Positions 1-4,973 of a stretch of 9,886 nt of DNA are shown here, in pieces (within the stretch, counting starts at the first letter, position 1; each line of letters opens with the position of its first letter). The position numbers were made by a program, and so were the translations under genes. Origin of the DNA: Bacillota bacterium (GTDB lineage Bacteria; Bacillota; Clostridia; Oscillospirales; Oscillospiraceae); NCBI GenBank assembly GCA_029268085.1, contig JAJUHD010000089.1:1-9886 (forward strand), given 5' to 3'. The notes beneath the pieces were generated by a model. That model saw only the letters and a program-made list of their open reading frames with translations. It was not told the DNA's origin and searched no databases.

Positions 1-621
1 GACGGCACCTATGAAGGCATCGACATCGAGATCGCAACAAAGATCGCCGAGAAGCTCGGACTTGAGCTGGTTGTTGACGACATGGACTTCGGCTCCGTCA
101 TCGCGGCAGTCCAGACCGGCAAGAGCGACATCGCCATGGCTGGAATGACCGTTACCGAAGAACGTAAGCAGAACATCGACTTCACCGATACCTATGCGAC
201 CGGCAAGCAGGTCATCATCGTCAAGGAGGGCTCCGAGATAAAGACCGCCGACGATCTGACAGGCAAAAAAATCGGTACTCAGGAAGGTACAACAGGCTAT
301 CTCTACTGCTCCGCTTCCGTTGAAGACGGCGGCTACGGCGAAGAAAATGTTACCGCTTATACCAACGGCGCCACTGCTGTTCAGGCTCTTGTCGACGGCA
401 AGGTCGACTGCGTCGTCATTGACAACGAGCCCGCTCAGAAATATATCGAAGCCAACAAAGGCCTTGTAATTCTCGAGACTCCTTTCGTCACTGAGGATTA
501 CGCAATCGGTGTCTCAAAGAATAACACTGCTCTCAAGGACGCTGTCAATAGCGCTCTGAAGGATCTCATAGCAGACGGCACTGTCAAGAGCATCGTAGAC
601 AAATATATCAAAGCTGACTAA
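1..621 (+). CDS. Polar amino-acid ABC transporter substrate-binding protein (5' truncated by window edge)
   Basis: This is the extracytoplasmic ligand-binding component of an amino-acid importer, of the SBP_bac_3 (periplasmic binding protein family 3) type. The frame is open from base 1, so the signal peptide and first lobe start lie outside the window; 206 codons and a TAA are visible. Visible residues 47-63 (AGMTVTEERKQNIDFTD) match the family signature in which the Arg (R55) grips the substrate alpha-carboxylate. Residues 90-97 (KIGTQEGT) and 135-144 (VDCVVIDNEP, with D141) are the usual second-lobe ligand contacts. The C-terminus (VDKYIKAD) is a normal family ending. In a Gram-positive cell it would be lipid-anchored, but the anchor cannot be seen. 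Permease and ATPase genes follow on the same strand. The exact substrate (glutamine, cystine, arginine and others) cannot be decided from sequence by eye. Confidence 0.93.
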   Translation, partial: DGTYEGIDIEIATKIAEKLGLELVVDDMDFGSVIAAVQTGKSDIAMAGMTVTEERKQNIDFTDTYATGKQVIIVKEGSEIKTADDLTGKKIGTQEGTTGYLYCSASVEDGGYGEENVTAYTNGATAVQALVDGKVDCVVIDNEPAQKYIEANKGLVILETPFVTEDYAIGVSKNNTALKDAVNSALKDLIADGTVKSIVDKYIKAD

Positions 622-636
622 CCATAACGCATCTTG

Positions 637-666
637 AAGAGGGGCGGTCTTTGGGCCTCCCCTCTT
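637..666 (+). terminator. Intercistronic hairpin, possible partial terminator
   Basis: AAGAGGGG at 637-644 pairs with CCCCTCTT at 659-666, and the inner GG/CC at 646-647 and 656-657 can extend the stem. It is followed by TTATT. The hairpin starts 15 nt after the binding-protein stop and ends before the permease ribosome binding site. In ABC import operons such structures commonly attenuate read-through or protect the upstream mRNA, so that binding protein is made in excess over membrane components. Which of these it does here is inference. Confidence 0.6.
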
Positions 667-694
667 TATTCGGCATAAAGGGGAGATATATAGC

Positions 695-1408
695 GTGGAA
701 TTATGGACTGAATTAGTCAATCAATTTAATCAGGCCTTCGTAGTCGGTGACCGGTGGCTCTTATACATAAAGGGGCTCGGTATCACCTTACTGGTTACTG
801 TGCTTGCGCTGGTTTTGGGCGTTATTCTCGGTGTTCTGATCGCCGTAATCCGCACAGCGCACGATCAGCAGCAGCTCGGCAGGAATAACCCTCTGCTGTC
901 CGTTCTGAACGCGATATGCAAAGTCTATGTAACCGTCATTCGCGGTACGCCTATGATGGTTCAAATGCTTATAATGTATTTTGTAATATTCGCAAGCTCC
1001 CGGAATATGGTCGGTGTTGCTGTGCTGGCTTTCGGCATAAACTCCGGCGCCTATGTATCCGAGATTATCCGCGGCGGCATAATGGCCGTTGACGCGGGGC
1101 AGATGGAGGCAGGACGTTCTCTTGGCTTCGGCTATGCATCTACTATGCGTATAATTATCATCCCCCAAGCTATAAAAATGATCCTCCCCGCCCTGGGCAA
1201 TGAGCTTATAACACTGCTCAAGGAGACTTCGATCGTAACTGTCATCGGGCTGAAAGACTTGGTAAAACAGGCTATTGCTATTCAGACTATCACCTATCAG
1301 CCCTTCATGCCTTTAATCGGTATAGCTCTGATCTATCTTGCGATAGTTATGCTGCTGACCTGGCTCTTCGGCAGGCTTGAAAGGAGGCTTCGCGCAAGTG
1401 AACGATAA
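695..1408 (+). CDS. Amino-acid ABC transporter permease (HisM/GlnP family)
   Basis: This is the membrane-spanning subunit of the amino-acid importer, 237 codons, a usual length for the family. The start is GTG at 695, chosen because AAGGGGAG at 678-685 sits at good distance and the Met-Glu-Leu-Trp start precedes the first membrane segment. Hydrophobic segments lie near residues 27-52, 88-100, 105-125 and 204-226. RGTPMMVQML (83-92) and INSGAYVSEIIRGGI (115-129) are conserved blocks of this permease family. Residues 138-157, beginning EAGRSLGFG and ending RIIIIPQA, form the EAA loop that docks on the ATPase. It follows the binding-protein gene after a hairpin and overlaps the ATPase gene by 11 nt, which suggests translational coupling. 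Substrate is unassigned beyond polar amino acid. Confidence 0.95.
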   Translation: MELWTELVNQFNQAFVVGDRWLLYIKGLGITLLVTVLALVLGVILGVLIAVIRTAHDQQQLGRNNPLLSVLNAICKVYVTVIRGTPMMVQMLIMYFVIFASSRNMVGVAVLAFGINSGAYVSEIIRGGIMAVDAGQMEAGRSLGFGYASTMRIIIIPQAIKMILPALGNELITLLKETSIVTVIGLKDLVKQAIAIQTITYQPFMPLIGIALIYLAIVMLLTWLFGRLERRLRASER

Positions 1409-2141
1409 CATACTGATCAACGTCAGCGGACTGAAAAAGTATTACAACGGTGATAGAATCAAGGCGCTTGACGGCGTTTCCGCCGATATCCGCAAGGGCG
1501 AGGTCGTCGTTGTTATCGGCCCTTCCGGAAGCGGAAAGTCCACTTTCCTTCGCTGCCTGAACCTATTGGAAGTCCCGACAGGAGGACACATACTTTTTAA
1601 CGGAACTGACATAACGGATGAAAAGACCGATATCAACATACACCGGCAGAAGATGGGCATGGTCTTCCAGCACTTCAATCTGTTCCCCCACATGACCATA
1701 TTGAAAAATATGACCATTGCGCCTATGAAGATCCTTAAAAAAAGCAAGGAGGAGGCTGAACAGCAGGCGATATCGCTTCTGAAGCGCGTCGGTCTTGAGG
1801 ACAGGGCGAACGCCTATCCCAGCCAGCTCTCCGGCGGCCAGAAGCAGCGCATCGCAATCGTCCGCGCGCTCTGCATGAATCCCGACGTGATGCTTTTCGA
1901 TGAACCGACCAGCGCGCTTGATCCCGAAATGGTCGGAGAAGTGCTCGACGTTATGAAGCAGCTTGCGCGCGAGGGCATGACGATGGTCGTCGTGACCCAC
2001 GAAATGGGCTTTGCGAAGGAAGTCGGATCCCGCGTCATTTTCATGGACGAGGGAAAAATCGTCGAGGAAAGCGACCCCGTTTCAATTTTTGAGCATCCTC
2101 AGAGCGACAGGCTGAAAAGCTTTCTCGCAAAAGTTCTTTAA
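1398..2141 (+). CDS. Amino-acid ABC transporter ATP-binding protein (GlnQ/HisP family)
   Basis: This cytoplasmic ATPase powers the importer. I place the start at GTG 1398 because AAGGAGG at 1381-1387 lies 10 nt upstream; a longer frame from TTG 1377 would put that ribosome binding site inside the coding region. The product is 247 codons. Walker A is GPSGSGKS (41-48), the Q-loop is Q91 in MVFQHFNLFPH, the ABC signature is LSGGQ (144-148), Walker B is VMLFDE (164-169), the D-loop is SALD (172-175), and the switch histidine is H201 in VVTHEMGFA. All catalytic elements are intact. The gene overlaps the permease end by 11 nt and is the last gene of the operon, with a strong terminator beginning 5 nt after its stop. 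The closest named families are GlnQ, HisP, ArtP and TcyC; I cannot choose among them. Confidence 0.95.
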   Translation: MNDNILINVSGLKKYYNGDRIKALDGVSADIRKGEVVVVIGPSGSGKSTFLRCLNLLEVPTGGHILFNGTDITDEKTDINIHRQKMGMVFQHFNLFPHMTILKNMTIAPMKILKKSKEEAEQQAISLLKRVGLEDRANAYPSQLSGGQKQRIAIVRALCMNPDVMLFDEPTSALDPEMVGEVLDVMKQLAREGMTMVVVTHEMGFAKEVGSRVIFMDEGKIVEESDPVSIFEHPQSDRLKSFLAKVL

Positions 2142-2146
2142 ATAGC

Positions 2147-2187
2147 AAAAAGTCCGGCAACGTTTTCTTTCCGTTGCCGGACTTTTT
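2147..2187 (+). terminator. Rho-independent terminator of the amino-acid transporter operon
   Basis: AAAAAGTCCGGCAACG at 2147-2162 is perfectly complementary to CGTTGCCGGACTTTTT at 2172-2187, with a 9-nt loop. The 3' arm ends in a run of five T. The GC-rich core plus T tract is a textbook intrinsic terminator, and the A tract on the left arm could also let it work on the other strand. Confidence 0.92.
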
Positions 2188-2266
2188 GGCAAAAATACGC
2201 AGAGATTACAAAACTTCTGATAAAAGCATCAAAACCGATACAAATTCTACAGATGATTTTGCCTTA

Positions 2267-2295
2267 TTTACCGGTTTGCAAGCCTATGTTATAAT
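2267..2295 (+). promoter_or_regulatory. Candidate SigA promoter for the lipoprotein gene
   Basis: TATAAT at 2290-2295 is a perfect -10 box, preceded by TG at 2287-2288 (extended -10). TTTACC at 2267-2272 is a 4-of-6 match to TTGACA with a 17-nt spacer. The predicted start near 2302 gives a leader of about 50 nt before the lipoprotein ATG at 2353. The rest of the gap 2188-2352 is A+T-rich and holds no gene I can support. Confidence 0.6.
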
Positions 2296-2352
2296 ACTGA
2301 TTATAATTATTTTATATGGGAAACTTTCCGGCTTGGTTATACGGAGGTCTTT

Positions 2353-3234
2353 ATGCGCAAAACATACTGCATTTTGATTATGCTCATTCTTTCCCTGCTC
2401 TGCTCCTGCGGTTCTGCCGGGCTTTCCTCGGTGCCCGTTTCTTCCCCGTCTGCTGACGGATCGGGAACCGGCAGCGCGTCGCCGTCCGATATTGAGGGCG
2501 AAGCGTCTCCTTCTCCGTCTTTGCCGCAGACGATTCCCCAATTAGATAATGAATCGCGCTTCAATTCATATCGTGCGTTTCTTTCCGATAATTATCAAAA
2601 ACTTTCAGACGCCTTTTTAGGCGGCATCTCCGGCATAGGCTTCATTGATCTCGATTTGGACGGCGGGATCGAAATGCTCATATTTGATGCGGGCGCGTCA
2701 GCGGCGATGGGCCTGCAGTTTTTCGATATAGTTGATGATAAGGTCGAATGTGTCTCCGCGAATATGGAAACCGTCGGCAAAGCCTTCGGCGGCGAGCATA
2801 TGAACAGTGTTGTCGTAAATGCAAATCATTTTGATGACTTCCGTTTGATGCAAAACAAGAAAACGGGTGAAAAATTCTTCGCGGTGGAGAGCGGCAACGG
2901 AGCGGCGGATTTCAGCTACTCGGAGCTCATCCGTTTTGGGAATGATAACGGTGTTTTGACCCTTGAGAGTTTGATGTATAAGTATGAGGAATACGACATC
3001 GACACTGGTGCCGTTAAGTCCGAGAATTTTAAAATTTCCGGAAAAGATACGCCCAAAGAGGAGTACGAATCGGCGTACAGCACTTTTTTCGCCGGCAACG
3101 AAGATCTGGGTTATGCCGCGATGGGCACCTTCCTCTGGGAAAAAGATAATTACGGTGCCGGACTTGACGGGCTTCTCGCAATGGCTGACGCGGCACTTTT
3201 CTTGTACTATGCGAATTCATATTTTATAACATAG
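2353..3234 (+). CDS. Putative lipoprotein of unknown function with a DxDxDG motif
   Basis: I do not recognise a named family. The 293-codon product begins with a basic/hydrophobic leader and a lipobox-like LLCSC that puts the lipidated Cys at residue 19, so it is probably anchored to the outer face of the membrane. Residues 20-62 are a Ser/Pro/Gly-rich, probably disordered, linker. The globular part starts near residue 65. FIDLDLDGGIEMLI (97-110) has the spacing D99-x-D101-x-D103-G-x-x-E107, like the calcium loops in secreted Firmicute proteins described by FIDLDGDGxxELL motifs; metal binding is inferred. The start ATG has GGAGG at 2343-2347, 5 nt upstream. It has its own promoter candidate, lies between a terminated transporter operon and the sporulation block, and shows no clear terminator after its stop. 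Confidence 0.8.
   Translation: MRKTYCILIMLILSLLCSCGSAGLSSVPVSSPSADGSGTGSASPSDIEGEASPSPSLPQTIPQLDNESRFNSYRAFLSDNYQKLSDAFLGGISGIGFIDLDLDGGIEMLIFDAGASAAMGLQFFDIVDDKVECVSANMETVGKAFGGEHMNSVVVNANHFDDFRLMQNKKTGEKFFAVESGNGAADFSYSELIRFGNDNGVLTLESLMYKYEEYDIDTGAVKSENFKISGKDTPKEEYESAYSTFFAGNEDLGYAAMGTFLWEKDNYGAGLDGLLAMADAALFLYYANSYFIT
3225..3230 (+). promoter_or_regulatory. Weak SigA-like -10 element upstream of yabP
   Basis: TATAAC at 3225-3230 lies 17 nt downstream of TTGTAC at 3202-3207, inside the end of the lipoprotein gene. The -10 matches 5 of 6 and the -35 only 3 of 6. A transcript from here would start near 3237 and would carry the whole inverted repeat that covers the yabP start. Both boxes could be chance in coding sequence. 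Confidence 0.25.
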
Positions 3235-3257
3235 CACTTTTACAGCGCGCATAGTAT
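3229..3257 (+). promoter_or_regulatory. Possible SigE-type sporulation promoter for yabP
   Basis: CATAGTAT at 3250-3257 matches 6 of 8 positions of the SigE -10 consensus CATACAAT. ACATAGC at 3229-3235, with a 14-nt spacer, holds the ATA core of the SigE -35 box but matches only 4 of 7 positions. In B. subtilis yabP and yabQ are reported as mother-cell (SigE) genes, which raises the prior. Predicted initiation is near 3264, leaving a short leader of about 23 nt with an exposed GGAGG. Confidence 0.35.
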
Positions 3258-3289
3258 ATACCACCATAAAAACGGAGGTATATGCTATG
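3250..3289 (+). promoter_or_regulatory. Inverted repeat covering the yabP start codon
   Basis: CATAGTATATACC at 3250-3262 is complementary to GGTATATGCTATG at 3277-3289 over 13 positions, 12 Watson-Crick and one G-U. The loop is 14 nt (3263-3276). The ATG of yabP (3287-3289) forms the last three pairs of the stem, and the GGAGG ribosome binding site (3274-3278) is split between loop and stem base. There is no T tract, so it is not a terminator. If formed in mRNA it should hinder initiation; this is inference. Confidence 0.6.
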
Positions 3290-3571
3290 TTATATGAAGA
3301 AAAGGAAAAGCTTTCGGTAAAACCGCACAATGTGATAATGGAGGACAGGACACGCCTTTCCGTTTCGGGCGTCATCGACGTGGAGAGCTTTGACGACAGG
3401 CAGATCATCGCGAAGACATCCAAAGGTAACTTCATCATCCGCGGGAGCGATCTGCATATTGACAAGCTCAGCCTTGATTCTGGCGAGCTCGCCGTCAATG
3501 GTCTGATTACAGACTTAGGCTATGAGGAGACCGCGCCGGGCGGAAGCCTCTGGTCACGCCTTTTTAAGTAG
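3287..3571 (+). CDS. yabP: Sporulation protein YabP
   Basis: The 94-residue product matches the YabP/YqfC sporulation family in length and in its core: KPHNVIMEDRTRLSVSGV (12-29), followed by DVESFDDRQIIAKTSKGNF and IRGSDLHIDKLSLDSGEL, with the family's conserved small beta-rich fold and the GxLxI-type LAVNGLITDLGYE stretch (68-80). It has no signal peptide or membrane segment. In B. subtilis YabP is produced in the mother cell and is needed for efficient sporulation; its biochemistry is not known. ATG 3287 has GGAGG 8 nt upstream at 3274-3278. yabQ, divIC and yabR follow closely, as in B. subtilis. The TAG stop is followed after one codon by the yabQ start in the same frame. An inverted repeat covers its start codon. 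Confidence 0.93.
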   Translation: MLYEEKEKLSVKPHNVIMEDRTRLSVSGVIDVESFDDRQIIAKTSKGNFIIRGSDLHIDKLSLDSGELAVNGLITDLGYEETAPGGSLWSRLFK

Positions 3572-3574
3572 GTC

Positions 3575-4267
3575 TTGGCGCAGCCTATCATCTCCCAGCT
3601 CATAACCGCGTTCTGCGCCTTCGCGGGCGGGCTGGTTTTCGGAGTTTTATACGACGCGCTCAAAGCCGTGCGACTTAAGGCGAAGAACGTTTTCTGCACG
3701 GTTCTGTGCGACATTCTGGTCTGCTTTTTCGGTTTTTTTCTCCTTTTTTATCTTGCAATGGCTCCCGGAAAGGGCGAGGTTCGCGTTTATATCTGCATCT
3801 GCGCGTTTATCGGCTCGGCGGCTTATTTTTCCCTAATAAGTCCTGCGTTTCTCGGCTTTTTCATATCTGCCGTCTCTCTCGCTGTCAAAATTATGGGCAT
3901 TGTGCGCAAGCCCTTTGATTTTATATTTAAAAGCCTTATAAAATTTATAAATTTTTTGAAAAAGCTCTTTCAAAAAATAGGTTTGTGGTATAAAATGAGG
4001 TTTAACGAAAAAGCTGGGAGCATAAAGGAAGCCTCTGAACCGCCGCACATCGGGAGGGATGACATCCATGAAGTTCAAGCGGGCCGGAATTACCACAAAA
4101 ATCGTCATTTTTGCGATCATCGTTTACGCGGGAATAACCCTGGTATCGCTGAAAGTCCAGGTGTCGAACGCACGAGCGCAGCGCGACGAGCTGCAAAGTC
4201 AAGTGAACGCAGAGCTTCAAAAAAACGACGAGCTTCAGTACGCGATCGATCACAGCACCGATCCTGA
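3575..4267 (+). CDS. yabQ: Spore cortex biosynthesis membrane protein YabQ (3' end doubtful)
   Basis: YabQ is a membrane protein required for spore cortex formation in B. subtilis. Residues 1-110 look like the family: hydrophobic segments near 8-27, 42-62, 70-88 and 90-108, and the conserved GKGEVRVYICI patch (65-75). Residues 111-145 form a basic amphipathic stretch. The start is TTG 3575, the only plausible start near the yabP stop. The frame stays open to TAA 4267, but residues from about 165 on lie wholly within divIC read in another frame and give an Arg/His/Lys-rich tail that resembles no YabQ. The functional protein probably ends before 4060. TAA at 4023-4025 and TGA at 4036-4038 would end the gene in the other two frames, so a one-base indel in T6 3952-3957, A5 3959-3963 or A6 3972-3977 could explain the long overlap. 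Loss of the native stop is the alternative. Confidence 0.85.
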   Translation: MAQPIISQLITAFCAFAGGLVFGVLYDALKAVRLKAKNVFCTVLCDILVCFFGFFLLFYLAMAPGKGEVRVYICICAFIGSAAYFSLISPAFLGFFISAVSLAVKIMGIVRKPFDFIFKSLIKFINFLKKLFQKIGLWYKMRFNEKAGSIKEASEPPHIGRDDIHEVQAGRNYHKNRHFCDHRLRGNNPGIAESPGVERTSAARRAAKSSERRASKKRRASVRDRSQHRS

Positions 4268-4346
4268 CACGATCGAGGATATAGCCAGAAGCAAGCTCGG
4301 GCTTGTAAAGCCCGGCGAAAAGATTTTTTACGACGTCAACAACTGA
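4068..4346 (+). CDS. divIC: Septum formation initiator / cell division protein DivIC (FtsB-like)
   Basis: This is a small bitopic divisome protein that with FtsL and DivIB (FtsQ) links septal peptidoglycan synthesis to the Z ring. The 92-residue product has a short basic cytoplasmic N-terminus, one membrane segment (about 11-29), a coiled coil (about 32-62, with the repeated DELQ pattern), and the family end signature DTIEDIARSKLGLVKPGEKI (67-86) followed by FYDV. I choose ATG 4068: GGGAGGG at 4052-4058 lies 9 nt upstream of it, while the in-frame ATG at 4059 touches that site directly. It sits between yabQ and yabR exactly as in B. subtilis. The yabQ reading frame overlaps it by 200 nt, which is unusual. 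The start choice is fairly sure and the family assignment very sure. Confidence 0.93.
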   Translation: MKFKRAGITTKIVIFAIIVYAGITLVSLKVQVSNARAQRDELQSQVNAELQKNDELQYAIDHSTDPDTIEDIARSKLGLVKPGEKIFYDVNN

Positions 4347-4400
4347 ACCCCCGCATACATAAAAAACTTATCGAACCAAACAGGAGGAAAAAGCTCTTAT

Positions 4401-4871
4401 ATGCAGCCAACAGTGGGAGAAATTTTTGAGGGCAAAGTTACAGGCATTACAAAATTCGGCGCCTTTGTCTCGCTGCCGGACGGCAGCAACGGTCTCGTCC
4501 ACATTTCGGAGATTGCGAACACTTATGTAAGCGACGTCCATGACCACGTTACCGAAGGGCAGACCGTTAAGGTTAAGGTCATCGGGATCAACGAGGCGGG
4601 CAAAATTAACCTTTCAATAAAGAAAGCAGAAGCACCGGCTCCCCGCCCCGAGCAGGGCAGACCGTCTCAGGCTAGTTCAAATCAGCCCAGACAAAAAGAT
4701 TTTTCCCATAAGCAATCAGGTTTCGGACAGAAGCCATTTAATGTTGCACCTCCTACTGAGTCAAGCTTCGAAGATAAGCTCAAGCAGTTCATGCAGGATT
4801 CCGACAGCCGTATATCGGACAGCCGTATGTACGCGGATAAAAAAAGCAGCTACCGCCGCAGACGCGACTGA
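4401..4871 (+). CDS. yabR: S1 domain RNA-binding protein, YabR type
   Basis: The 156-residue product has a single N-terminal S1 RNA-binding domain (about 3-75: GEIFEGKVTGITKFGAFVSL, then GLVHISEIA and VKVKVIGINEAGKINLSIKK). A Pro/Gln/Ser-rich disordered linker follows (76-120), then a C-terminal helix SFEDKLKQFMQDSDSR (122-137) typical of YabR proteins, and a basic end (YRRRRD). It is similar in layout to general stress protein 13 and probably contacts RNA or ribosomes; its exact role in Firmicutes is not settled. AGGAGG at 4382-4387 precedes ATG 4401 with a slightly long 13-nt spacer. It is the last gene of the yabP-yabQ-divIC block, 54 nt after divIC, and a 15-nt tandem repeat occurs near its 3' end. 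In B. subtilis spoIIE lies downstream of yabR; here it does not. Confidence 0.92.
   Translation: MQPTVGEIFEGKVTGITKFGAFVSLPDGSNGLVHISEIANTYVSDVHDHVTEGQTVKVKVIGINEAGKINLSIKKAEAPAPRPEQGRPSQASSNQPRQKDFSHKQSGFGQKPFNVAPPTESSFEDKLKQFMQDSDSRISDSRMYADKKSSYRRRRD
4803..4828 (+). repeat. Short tandem repeat within yabR
   Basis: GACAGCCGTAT occurs at 4803-4813 and again at 4818-4828, a 15-nt period that keeps the reading frame and encodes DSRIS then DSRMY. It looks like a recent five-codon duplication in the C-terminal helix of YabR. Confidence 0.7.
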
Positions 4872-4904
4872 TTGCCCGAAACAGACCAACAAACAATGGT
4901 ATAT

Positions 4905-4938
4905 AAATGGCAGGCACAATATACCGTGTCTGCCATTT
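4905..4938 (+). terminator. Stem-loop after yabR, possible terminator
   Basis: AAATGGCAGGCAC at 4905-4917 pairs with GTGTCTGCCATTT at 4926-4938 over 13 positions with one G-U pair and an 8-nt loop. It starts 33 nt after the yabR stop and ends 36 nt before the hydrolase ATG. The 3' T tract is short (ATTTC), so termination may be inefficient; it could instead be a leader structure of the hydrolase mRNA. No convincing promoter for the hydrolase was found in 4872-4973, only a weak extended -10 (TGGTATATA, 4897-4905) with no good -35. Confidence 0.5.
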
Positions 4939-4973
4939 CAGCTTCAGAAGAAAACGAAAATTGGAGGATTACA

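Noticed and set aside
788..1168. 126-codon frame antisense to the permease
   Set aside because: Low-complexity His/Arg/Asn-rich translation, no start signal, and complete overlap with a well-supported permease.
1563..2000. 145-codon frame antisense to the ATPase gene
   Set aside because: Shadow of the ATPase coding bias; no motif or start signal.
2174..2377. Small frame with a hydrophobic Ile-rich stretch across the gap after the transporter operon
   Set aside because: It begins within the terminator stem, has no ribosome binding site, and overlaps the promoter and the lipoprotein start; the Ile-rich part is just translated A+T-rich promoter DNA.
4059..4067. Earlier divIC start at ATG 4059
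   Set aside because: GGGAGGG ends directly before this ATG, leaving no spacer; ATG 4068 has the normal distance.
4872..4973. N-terminal extension of the SGNH hydrolase
   Set aside because: The frame is open but the extension would cross the stem-loop, has no ribosome binding site, and would bury the signal peptide; ATG 4974 has a good GGAGG.
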